Below, one piece after another: positions 6,433 to 12,404 of a DNA stretch of 14,845 bases (positions are counted from its first letter, which is position 1; every line of letters begins with the position of its first letter). The notes beneath the pieces are model-generated. The model did not search any database. It was not told where the DNA came from and saw nothing but the letters and a program-made list of their open reading frames with translations. Source of the stretch: Prevotella sp. UBA4376. GTDB lineage: Bacteria; Bacteroidota; Bacteroidia; Bacteroidales; Bacteroidaceae. The stretch is taken from the NCBI GenBank assembly GCA_002391185.1, contig DGRY01000057.1:697-15541 (forward strand), read 5' to 3'. The translations under genes were made by a program, and so were the position numbers.

Positions 6433-7263
6433 CTAACACTTGCGAATATAATCAAGTGCAGCACCTATGGCGGTGCAGAATTCGCTATACTTTGGAATTA
6501 TGAAATGAACGCCATAGAGTTTCTCCATCGCACTATATACTTCCTTGCATTGAGGCAACAAACTAAGATTACCTATCATTACAAAGTCTTTGATACCACT
6601 ACCCAAAGAACTCAGAATGCTTGCCGAGCCTATAGCCTGAAGAACCATGTGTATCAAACCCACAGCTATATCCTCACGCGAGGCATTTGCCTTGGCATTA
6701 CTAAACAAACTGGCAGTAGCCGACATGGGCAGTCCGGGCAGAGGTTTGGCACTAATATCACCAATAAGCAAATTGATATGACTAATATCTCCTTCCAAAG
6801 CCAAGTCAATGATATTTTTTATGTCATCGGTTTTTAGAAGCAAACGGCTCAATCCTGTAAGAGTACCACCACCGACTCCTATACCACCGATATGACTGAT
6901 ATCCTCGCCATCGCACTTCACAAGTGAAGTACCAGTACCCATAGAAACAACTATCATTCTATCGAGTTTCGACTCATATTTGGCTCCAAGACCGTCAGCC
7001 ACAAACTCCTCGGCTTTAGTTGTAGGCAAACCATAGATATTTTCTTCGATATAAGCAGCCCCTACTCCAGTAAGCATCACATGCTCAACCTCCTCAAGAC
7101 GAATCTTGTTGTCATGAAGATACTTACCGAACGCACCATATAACGATGTTATCGGATCGGTAGCCTTGATACGCAAAGGAGAAACAACCATTCCATTGCT
7201 ATCAATTCCAACGATTTTAGTTGTTGATATACCTACATCTATACCTATTACTATCTTATTCAT
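6433..7263 (-). CDS. coaW: Type II pantothenate kinase (CoaW/eukaryotic-like PanK family)
   Basis: Phosphorylates pantothenate with ATP, the committed step of coenzyme A synthesis (cytoplasmic). 276 residues, close to the ~267 of staphylococcal CoaW. Seen: an ASKHA-fold phosphate-1 motif GIDVGISTTK (residues 7-16), an AEEFVADG segment (84-91) that probably carries the catalytic Glu, GTGTS (109-113), and the glycine-rich GIGVGGGTLTGL (127-138). The family call is good. The symbol is by analogy with S. aureus CoaW. An acyl-CoA dehydratase activase (BcrAD/HgdC-type ASKHA protein) is the alternative, but that family carries a Cys cluster not seen here. It diverges from ligA across 81 bp and ends at a strong terminator, so it is monocistronic. 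Confidence 0.85.
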   Translation of the reverse strand: MNKIVIGIDVGISTTKIVGIDSNGMVVSPLRIKATDPITSLYGAFGKYLHDNKIRLEEVEHVMLTGVGAAYIEENIYGLPTTKAEEFVADGLGAKYESKLDRMIVVSMGTGTSLVKCDGEDISHIGGIGVGGGTLTGLSRLLLKTDDIKNIIDLALEGDISHINLLIGDISAKPLPGLPMSATASLFSNAKANASREDIAVGLIHMVLQAIGSASILSSLGSGIKDFVMIGNLSLLPQCKEVYSAMEKLYGVHFIIPKYSEFCTAIGAALDYIRKC

Positions 7264-7286
7264 AATTACCAGAATTATTCAGGGAG

Positions 7287-7294
7287 CAAAGTTA
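7287..7294 (-). promoter_or_regulatory. -7 box of the pantothenate kinase gene
   Basis: Minus strand 7294-7287 reads TAACTTTG (TAnnTTTG), 24 bases upstream of the ATG at 7263. No clear -33 TTTG is present. It sits back to back with the ligA box at 7317-7324, so the two promoters share about 30 bp. Confidence 0.55.
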
Positions 7295-7316
7295 GCAATT
7301 TATCACGAAACTTTAT

Positions 7317-7324
7317 TATCTTTG
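7317..7324 (+). promoter_or_regulatory. -7 box of the ligA-like gene
   Basis: TATCTTTG matches TAnnTTTG, 21 bases before the ATG at 7345. A weak TTAG (7292-7295) lies 21 bases upstream as a possible -33. The predicted leader is short (~14 bases). Confidence 0.55.
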
Positions 7325-7344
7325 CAAAAGAAAAACAACTTCAC

Positions 7345-9363
7345 ATGGAAAAGAAAGAGCTAATGAGGCAGATGATTGATAAACTCAACGCTGCTGCCGA
7401 CGCATATTATAATGGTAAGGGTGAACTCATGACCGACTATGAGTGGGACGCACTATTCGATGAGTTAAAAGCCCTTGAAAAAGAAACGGGAATCATTCTT
7501 GATGATTCGCCAACAAACAATGTTTCCTCTGACAACACCGAAGGTCAGAAGGAAGAACATGAGTTTGCAGCTCTTTCGCTTGCCAAGACCAAAAAGCCCG
7601 AAGAACTTGCCAAATGGGCAGAAAACCGCATGATATGGCTTAGCTGGAAACTTGACGGCTTAACACTTGTTGTCACTTTCGACAACGGCAAGCTAACAAA
7701 AGTTGTGACACGAGGCAACGGACACATCGGCACAAACATAACACATCTTGCATCCGCTATACAAGGCATTCCTGAAACAATACCTTCAAAAGGACACATT
7801 GTTATCAGAGGTGAGTGCGTTATATCTTACGAAGACTTCAATAATTTCCTTCTCGAAAGCGATGAAGACTATGCCAACCCTCGAAACCTTGCCTCGGGCT
7901 CGCTAACGCTGAAGGATGTTAACGAAGTGAAACAGCGCCACTTGAAATGGATTCCTTTCACCCTTGTATATACCGATGAAGAGATAAATAGCTGGGGCGA
8001 GAGAATGAACTTTATTGAGCAAAACGGAATGAAAGCCGTTGAGCGCGAATGTATAAAAGAGCCAAATATCCAGAACATCAATAACGTTATTGACAAATGG
8101 ACAGAAAAGGTTACCAGCAACATTTGCCCCTACCCTGTTGACGGTCTTGTTATAGCATACGATGACTACGAATACTCTCAAACAGGAAGCGTAACCGGGC
8201 ACCACGCCACACGAGCAGGATACGCCTTCAAATGGCAAGACGAAAGCGCTCTCACACAACTCGACCACATAGAATGGAGTTGTGCAGCCTCAACAATCTC
8301 GCCTGTAGCGGTGTTCACACCTGTTGAACTCGAGGGCACCACCGTAAAACGTGCGTCATTGTGCAACATTTCAGAATGTGAACGATTAGGCATTGGCGGC
8401 AAAGGCACAAGTATGCACGTTATTAAAGCCAATAAAATCATCCCAAAAGTTATAAAAATAGAGCAATCAGTTGGCATTTTAGACATTCCAACCACCTGTC
8501 CGGTATGTGGAGCGCCTACAAAAATAGCCATAAGTGCATCAAGTGGAACAAAAACTCTTCATTGCACCAACTTACAGTGCCCTGCTAAGCAGTTGAAAAA
8601 ATTCAGACGTTTTGTAAGCAAGGACGGCATGAATATTGATGGTATTAGCGAACAGACTATTGCTCGATTCGTAAACCTTGGATGGATTAACGAATATGCC
8701 GACATATACCGATTAACAGAGCATATTCAGGAGATTTCTACCCTTGAAGGATTTGGCAGAAAGAGTGCAGTAAACATAAGAGAAGCCATCAACAAAGCAA
8801 CAACAGTAGATGCACGTAAACTTCTTTACGCTCTCAACATACCGCTTGTTGGGCAAGATGTGTGCAAAAGACTCTTAACGGCTCATAAACTCGACGAAAT
8901 TGTACAATTAGCTACCCAAAAACCAGACTTTTCACCCGTAGAAGGCGACTTATTTGCCTCAAATGACACAGTTGGCGAATACATTTTTGCCTCTATCGAT
9001 GGCATTGGACCAGAGAAAAGTGCTTCAGTTGTGCGATGGTTTAACGATGAAAACAACCTCAGAGCATACAACAACCTCGTGAAACTTATTAACATAACAC
9101 AAGAAGACAGAACACCTCTTGGAGCAAAATGCGAGGGACTTACTTTCGTTGTTACTGGCGATGTAAACCATTATAAGAACCGCAACGAACTAAAGAAATA
9201 CATAGAAAGCCAAGGCGGCAAAGTAACTGGAAGCGTTTCAAAATCAACATCTTACCTCATCAACAATGATGTAACATCAACAAGTGGCAAGAATCAGAAA
9301 GCCATGCAGTTGGGTACACCTATTATTAGCGAGGAACAGTTTATTGAAATGTTTGGACAATAA
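7345..9363 (+). CDS. NAD-dependent DNA ligase LigA family, divergent active site
   Basis: 672 residues with full LigA architecture: domain Ia (~1-60), nucleotidyltransferase (~75-300, KLDG at 102-105), OB fold (~305-375), four-Cys zinc finger (C385, C388, C407, C412), helix-hairpin-helix repeats (~430-580) and BRCT (~592-672). Canonical LigA seals nicks using NAD+. Retained by my hand alignment with E. coli LigA: the AMP-accepting Lys102, Asp104, Arg123, Glu157, Arg180, Asp266 and Lys296. Replaced: His23 to Tyr22, Tyr35 to Trp34, Glu113 to Ser100, Arg208 to Thr188, Lys290 (motif IV) to Ala271, and probably Arg277. RGDG reads RGNG. These are family-defining positions, so this may be a paralogue with altered or lost activity rather than the housekeeping ligase. 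For that reason I leave the symbol blank. The frame is intact and the gene has its own promoter. Confidence 0.88.
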   Translation: MEKKELMRQMIDKLNAAADAYYNGKGELMTDYEWDALFDELKALEKETGIILDDSPTNNVSSDNTEGQKEEHEFAALSLAKTKKPEELAKWAENRMIWLSWKLDGLTLVVTFDNGKLTKVVTRGNGHIGTNITHLASAIQGIPETIPSKGHIVIRGECVISYEDFNNFLLESDEDYANPRNLASGSLTLKDVNEVKQRHLKWIPFTLVYTDEEINSWGERMNFIEQNGMKAVERECIKEPNIQNINNVIDKWTEKVTSNICPYPVDGLVIAYDDYEYSQTGSVTGHHATRAGYAFKWQDESALTQLDHIEWSCAASTISPVAVFTPVELEGTTVKRASLCNISECERLGIGGKGTSMHVIKANKIIPKVIKIEQSVGILDIPTTCPVCGAPTKIAISASSGTKTLHCTNLQCPAKQLKKFRRFVSKDGMNIDGISEQTIARFVNLGWINEYADIYRLTEHIQEISTLEGFGRKSAVNIREAINKATTVDARKLLYALNIPLVGQDVCKRLLTAHKLDEIVQLATQKPDFSPVEGDLFASNDTVGEYIFASIDGIGPEKSASVVRWFNDENNLRAYNNLVKLINITQEDRTPLGAKCEGLTFVVTGDVNHYKNRNELKKYIESQGGKVTGSVSKSTSYLINNDVTSTSGKNQKAMQLGTPIISEEQFIEMFGQ

Positions 9364-9386
9364 TTAATTTAAAACTTAACGGCTGT

Positions 9387-9540
9387 TTTTTATCAGTTAT
9401 CAGTTATCAGTTAACTTTTTGCGAAAAAAATCATGCTTCAGGAGCCTTATATATATAAATATATATATTTATATAATATAAGAGTCTAAAACGCACATTT
9501 TTTGACTTTCAATCAACTGATAACTGATAACTGATAAACA
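9387..9540. repeat. ~154-bp nested palindrome with three-copy heptad arms
   Basis: Three nested inverted repeats share one exact centre (between 9463 and 9464). The outer arms are TTATCAG x3 + TT (9390-9412) and its perfect reverse complement (9515-9537). Next come A6 (9424-9429) against T6 (9498-9503). The core is a 24-bp perfect AT palindrome (9452-9475). The stretches between are not complementary, so this looks like one symmetric unit whose spacers have decayed. Each heptad arm holds TGA-TAA double stops in all three frames, read outward. It may be a mobile-element relic, a REP/MITE-like repeat or a bidirectional terminator. Confidence 0.75.
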
Positions 9541-9607
9541 TGTTTTTTGCCCGAATTCCCTTTGTAGATAGGCGATGAGAGAGTTTTGCATCGCAAAATG
9601 ATCTAAT

Positions 9608-9641
9608 TTTGAACAACCAACTGTTTTTCTTCGTATCTTTG
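9608..9641 (+). promoter_or_regulatory. Promoter inside the repeat region
   Basis: TTTG (9608-9611), 22 bases, TATCTTTG (9634-9641). Transcription would start near 9648, exactly where the 11-bp tandem array begins. The first ATG after the box (9645) is followed directly by TGA, so no protein is expected. It points toward the 3' end of the DUF5020 gene. Confidence 0.5.
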
Positions 9642-9648
9642 CAATGTG

Positions 9649-9714
9649 ATTAGGAGTCAATTAGGACTCATATAGGAGGCGTCTCGAAGGCATCTCGAAG
9701 GCATCTCGAAGTCT
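9649..9714 (+). repeat. 11-bp tandem array, six degenerate units
   Basis: Six consecutive 11-base units in register: ATTAGGAGTCA, ATTAGGACTCA, TATAGGAGGCG, TCTCGAAGGCA, TCTCGAAGGCA, TCTCGAAGTCT. The first three are one subtype and the last three another. TAG at 9651, 9662 and 9673 falls in each of the three plus-strand frames. The period is close to one helical turn. Not a CRISPR: there are no spacers. Confidence 0.8.
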
Positions 9715-9717
9715 TGC

Positions 9718-9758
9718 GCACGCCAAAGGCGTGCTAAATGATAAATGATAAATGATAA
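9718..9758 (+). repeat. Perfect hairpin followed by TAAATGA x3 heptad array
   Basis: GCACGCC (9718-9724), AAA, GGCGTGC (9728-9734) is a 7-bp perfect G/C-rich hairpin, followed at once by TAAATGA repeated three times (9735-9755) plus TAAA. TAA at 9735, 9742 and 9749 and TGA at 9739, 9746 and 9753 each cover all three plus-strand frames. There is no U-tract, so it is not a standard terminator. Confidence 0.75.
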
Positions 9759-9906
9759 AGACCCTTCCCTGCCTTCAATGGTCTTTACACCCCCTTCGAT
9801 TCCCCCGTTCCCGGGGGACAGAAACCTCCAGAGGGAAGGAGTCGTAAGCTGACAAATTCCTCCTGCTAATATCTCTCCCCTCTGGAGGGGAGTTGGAGGG
9901 GTCTTT
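9757..9906. repeat. ~150-bp element with 12-bp inverted ends
   Basis: AAAGACCCTTCC (9757-9768) and GGAGGGGTCTTT (9895-9906) are inverted repeats matching at 11 of 12 positions. Inside are two G/C hairpins, TCCCCC-GTTCCC-GGGGGA (9801-9818) and CTCCCCT-CTGG-AGGGGAG (9875-9892), and an inverted pair of CCTCCAGAGGG-like blocks. On the minus strand its edge would translate as PPTPLQRGE, a string I recall from spurious ORFs in Bacteroidetes and other phyla, which fits a widespread repeat. It has no transposase; MITE-like status is inference. Confidence 0.6.
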
Positions 9907-9919
9907 GGATAGGGCCTTT

Positions 9920-10666
9920 TTAGAAACTCCACTTAGCTGCAATAGTAGGAATAGCATAGAACTTGTCGTTACGACCTGCCTCATCGTAAACGAAGTTGTT
10001 GCTGAGTTCCACCTCGGTACCTAAGCTTAGATTAACGCCATCCATACCCTTGAGGGTGTTAAGGTTAAACCAGAACTGAGGTTCTGAAAGGAAGATAAGT
10101 TTGCCACGAACATTTGGATTGCGCCACAAGTCAGCAAAACCAGAAAAGGTGCAAAAACCATTAGCAAAAGTATGGCTCCACACACCAGTAAGCTGGAAAC
10201 CGTGGAAAGCGTCAAGATTAGCATGAGCATTCTTGAAATAATACTTATACATTGCCTGCAAGCTAAAAGTGGTGCTAAAATCAGAGCTATGCCAGTTGTA
10301 AGCAGGACCTACGAGAACAGCGTGCTGGAAACGATTACCATTATACCAGCCTTCGGTTTCACCTGATGTAACACCACCATTATACTCTATATGCGCAGCA
10401 AATCTTTTGTTCTTTGAAATATTGAATTCGCGGCTAATCTCCCAGTAGGCACCCATCATACCATCGCCATGATAATCAAGGTCGGTGAAGAAATAATTAC
10501 TACCCCACTTGTCGGCCTTAAACATCTCTACAGTAGTGGTAACCGACTGACGGTTAGTGAGCTCTTCATAGAGCGAGTGACCAAGATCATAGTGAAGTTG
10601 AACATTCTGAGCCGAAACGCTCAAAAAAGCTGCCATAAGAATGGCGAGGGAAAAGATTTTTTTCAT
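9920..10666 (-). CDS. DUF5020 family outer-membrane beta-barrel protein
   Basis: 248 residues. ATG at 10666 opens a clear signal peptide (MKKIFSLAILMAAFLSVSA, cleavage before Gln20), so I reject the upstream in-frame extension. The mature part is rich in alternating aromatic/polar strands (for example FSTTFSLQAMYKYYF, HGFQLTGVWSHTF, FWFNL) and ends IAAKWSF with a C-terminal aromatic, as outer-membrane barrels do. The sequence resembles the DUF5020 family, which I recall as related to Tsx-type nucleoside channels. The substrate is unknown. It has its own promoter, diverges from trmD, and its 3' end abuts the repeat element ending at 9906. Confidence 0.8.
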   Translation of the reverse strand: MKKIFSLAILMAAFLSVSAQNVQLHYDLGHSLYEELTNRQSVTTTVEMFKADKWGSNYFFTDLDYHGDGMMGAYWEISREFNISKNKRFAAHIEYNGGVTSGETEGWYNGNRFQHAVLVGPAYNWHSSDFSTTFSLQAMYKYYFKNAHANLDAFHGFQLTGVWSHTFANGFCTFSGFADLWRNPNVRGKLIFLSEPQFWFNLNTLKGMDGVNLSLGTEVELSNNFVYDEAGRNDKFYAIPTIAAKWSF

Positions 10667-10696
10667 ATTTGTTTGAACTGTGATTAAATATTGGGA

Positions 10697-10704
10697 CAAA
10701 GGTA
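10697..10704 (-). promoter_or_regulatory. -7 box of the DUF5020 gene
   Basis: Minus strand 10704-10697 reads TACCTTTG (TAnnTTTG), giving a leader of about 25 bases to the ATG at 10666. No good -33 TTTG is found. Confidence 0.55.
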
Positions 10705-10746
10705 CAAAAAATATCAATGATAAGTTACTATTTGTGAATAATTTAC

Positions 10747-10754
10747 TACCTTTG
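10747..10754 (+). promoter_or_regulatory. -7 box of trmD, possibly leaderless
   Basis: TACCTTTG ends at 10754 and the trmD ATG begins at 10760. If transcription starts about seven bases after the box, as at the other promoters here, the mRNA would start at or within a base or two of the ATG. No alternative box with correct spacing lies further upstream; the TTTG at 10731-10734 is only 12 bases away. Confidence 0.5.
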
Positions 10755-10759
10755 CACCT

Positions 10760-11434
10760 ATGAGAATAGATATTATTTCCGTTTTACCTGAAATGCTGGA
10801 GGGATTTGTTCATGAATCAATCCTTGCCAGAGCTGAAAAGAAGGGATTGGCCGAAATACGACTTCACAACCTTCGCGATTATTCGTTGGACAAATGGCGT
10901 CGTGTTGACGATTATCCATATGGAGGTAGTGCAGGTATGGTTATGCAATGCGAGCCTATAGACAGGTGCATCTCTGCATTGAAAGCCGAGCGCGAATACG
11001 ACGAAGTAATATACACCAGTCCTGACGGCGAGCAGTTCAATCAGGGAATGGCAAACGAGCTCAGCATGAAAGGCAATCTTATTATCCTTTGCGGACACTA
11101 CAAAGGAATTGACCAAAGAGTGAGAGACCACCTCATCACAAAAGAAATAAGTGTGGGTGATTTTGTGCTCACAGGAGGCGAGCTTCCAGCTGCAACCATA
11201 GCCGATGCTATCGTGCGAGTTATTCCAGGAGTACTCAACGATGAACAAAGTGCACTTAGCGACAGTTTTCAGGACAATCTGTTGGCTGCCCCTATCTACA
11301 CTCGTCCAGCCGACTACAAAGGGTGGAAGGTACCCGAGATACTGCTAAGCGGCAACGAAGCCAAGATTCGCCAATGGGAAATGGATCAAGCCATCGCCCA
11401 CACGAAAAAGCTTAGACCCGATTTGCTAAAGTAA
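10760..11434 (+). CDS. trmD: tRNA (guanine-37-N1)-methyltransferase
   Basis: SPOUT-fold enzyme that methylates G37 next to the anticodon using S-adenosylmethionine, preventing frameshifts (cytoplasmic, homodimer). 224 residues, typical of the shorter TrmD proteins. Seen: [13 protein letters not shown] start, [20 protein letters not shown], the knotted SAM-binding core [12 protein letters not shown] and [14 protein letters not shown], and [20 protein letters not shown]. The E. coli Glu in GRYEGID is Lys here; I believe this is normal for Bacteroidetes TrmD. It is not in the rpsP-rimM-trmD-rplS operon known from proteobacteria. The stop is 7 bp from the convergent patatin gene. Confidence 0.96.
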   Translation: MRIDIISVLPEMLEGFVHESILARAEKKGLAEIRLHNLRDYSLDKWRRVDDYPYGGSAGMVMQCEPIDRCISALKAEREYDEVIYTSPDGEQFNQGMANELSMKGNLIILCGHYKGIDQRVRDHLITKEISVGDFVLTGGELPAATIADAIVRVIPGVLNDEQSALSDSFQDNLLAAPIYTRPADYKGWKVPEILLSGNEAKIRQWEMDQAIAHTKKLRPDLLK

Positions 11435-11441
11435 TTCATAA

Positions 11442-12284
11442 TTACATATATTTTTTGCAGAAGGTTTCGCCAATAGCGAAACCTTCTTCGTATAATCGCT
11501 CCAACTTAGCAATATCACGGGTCATACGCCCCACCTCAAGAGGTCGTTCCGGACGAATACATATTATCTTTCCAGCAGCCTCCAAGTCATCAATAAGCTG
11601 CAACTGCTGATTATATGTTTCATGTCGGTGGCTCAGCACCACACGCAAACGAGGATAGTTCTTGTAGATAAGATTAGAAACCTTACGATCCTTTGAATCA
11701 TCACGCCACCCTTTGTTTCGAGTAAGCACAACAACATTTGTTGAGTGTCCCTTCTCTATGGCACGCAATACAGGAATGCTATCAACAATACCACCATCAA
11801 GCATGGGAACACCATCAATATCCACAATCTTGCTCACATAAGGCAAGCTCGACGATGCCCTCACAATATCAAGAGCACGCTGACGGTCGGAATACTCATG
11901 CAAATACTCAGCCCCTCCGGTAATACAATTAGTAGCTACACATTCAAAGGTAGATGAATATTTAAAATATGTATCAAAATCATAAGGCAGCAGCTTATTT
12001 GGAAAACGGTCGTACAAAAGTTTCTGGTCGAAAATACAACCCTGAGTAACCAAATGACGCAAACCGATATAGTCATAACGAGACAGATAATCAATATTAG
12101 ATATGCGTGCACGGCGAGGCTGACGACTTATATACGACATGCCATTACATGCTCCAGCCGAAACACCAACCACATAAGGAAAATACAAGTTGTACTTCAT
12201 AAAAGCATCAAGAACACCACTTGTAAACACTCCTCGCATACCTCCTCCTTCGAGAACCAGTCCTGTATTTTTATCCATCTTCAT
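11442..12284 (-). CDS. Patatin-like phospholipase family protein
   Basis: 280 residues; lipid acyl hydrolase of the patatin/YjjU type. Seen: oxyanion-hole glycine motif GGGMRG (13-18), nucleophile elbow GVSAG with Ser42, and the catalytic-dyad Asp in DGG (Asp163). The dyad is complete, so activity is expected; the lipid substrate is unknown. No signal peptide, so probably cytoplasmic or membrane-peripheral. The frame extends to a TTG at 12293, but ATG at 12284 (or 12278, MDKNTG) is the better start. Convergent with trmD (7-bp gap) and divergent from the M24 peptidase. Its last codons contain a perfect 12-bp hairpin. Confidence 0.9.
   Translation of the reverse strand: MKMDKNTGLVLEGGGMRGVFTSGVLDAFMKYNLYFPYVVGVSAGACNGMSYISRQPRRARISNIDYLSRYDYIGLRHLVTQGCIFDQKLLYDRFPNKLLPYDFDTYFKYSSTFECVATNCITGGAEYLHEYSDRQRALDIVRASSSLPYVSKIVDIDGVPMLDGGIVDSIPVLRAIEKGHSTNVVVLTRNKGWRDDSKDRKVSNLIYKNYPRLRVVLSHRHETYNQQLQLIDDLEAAGKIICIRPERPLEVGRMTRDIAKLERLYEEGFAIGETFCKKYM
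11459..11487. terminator. Perfect 12-bp hairpin in the tail of the patatin gene
   Basis: AGAAGGTTTCGC (11459-11470), loop CAATA, GCGAAACCTTCT (11476-11487). It lies 25 bases after the trmD stop, inside patatin codons. Neither strand has a U-tract directly after the stem, so it is not a classical intrinsic terminator. It could still define or protect trmD 3' ends. Confidence 0.45.
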
Positions 12285-12340
12285 GACCTTCAAGTTCTAT
12301 TAAAGTTTTATAATTTTCAAAAATTATCCAATTTTCGGTA

Positions 12341-12348
12341 CAAAAATA
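12341..12348 (-). promoter_or_regulatory. -7 box of the patatin gene
   Basis: Minus strand 12348-12341 reads TATTTTTG (TAnnTTTG). It predicts a leader of about 50 bases. A TTTG further upstream (12364-12361) is only 12 bases away, so the -33 is not convincing. Confidence 0.4.
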
Positions 12349-12371
12349 ACACTTTTCCTACAAAAATTATG

Positions 12372-12379
12372 TAACTTTG
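12372..12379 (+). promoter_or_regulatory. -7 box of the M24 peptidase gene
   Basis: TAACTTTG (TAnnTTTG) lies 25 bases before the ATG at 12405; transcription would start near 12386. A T-rich stretch rather than TTTG occupies the -33 area. It probably drives the downstream C1 peptidase gene as well. Confidence 0.5.
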
Positions 12380-12404
12380 CAATCAATTAAAGCAAAAAAG
12401 CAAA

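Larger units (their letters stand above)
9364..9919. other. 556-bp repeat-rich non-coding region after the ligA-like gene
   Basis: No believable gene. It consists of back-to-back repeat modules listed separately: nested palindrome (9387-9540), small hairpin TTTTGC-ATC-GCAAAA (9584-9598), promoter (9608-9641), 11-bp tandem array (9649-9714), perfect hairpin plus TAAATGA array (9718-9758), and an element with inverted ends (9757-9906) that stops 13 bp short of the next gene. No ordinary terminator for the ligA-like gene is seen; the palindrome may do that job. Confidence 0.85.

Noticed and set aside
6406..6837. 143-residue open frame on the plus strand downstream of the orphan promoter
   Set aside because: It lies antisense to the pantothenate kinase gene and begins after the hairpin at 6367-6397; the composition looks random and no family is recognisable. 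I prefer a non-coding RNA for that promoter.
9649..9758. Tandem repeats considered as a CRISPR array
   Set aside because: Units are 7 or 11 bp, directly abutting, with no unique spacers and no cas genes nearby.
9657..9932. 91-residue open frame on the minus strand, with PPTPLQRGE
   Set aside because: It runs through the 11-bp, heptad and inverted-end repeats and has no start context. The string comes from a dispersed repeat, not a protein.
10667..10717. N-terminal extension of the DUF5020 protein
   Set aside because: It would bury a clear signal peptide, and the -7 box at 10697-10704 lies inside the extension.
10760..11434. Lys in place of Glu in the TrmD motif GHYKGID as a sign of lost function
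   Set aside because: I recall this form as common in Bacteroidetes TrmD, and every other motif is canonical.
12285..12293. TTG start for the patatin-like protein
   Set aside because: Two in-frame ATG codons follow within 15 bases and give the usual short lead to the GGGMRG motif.
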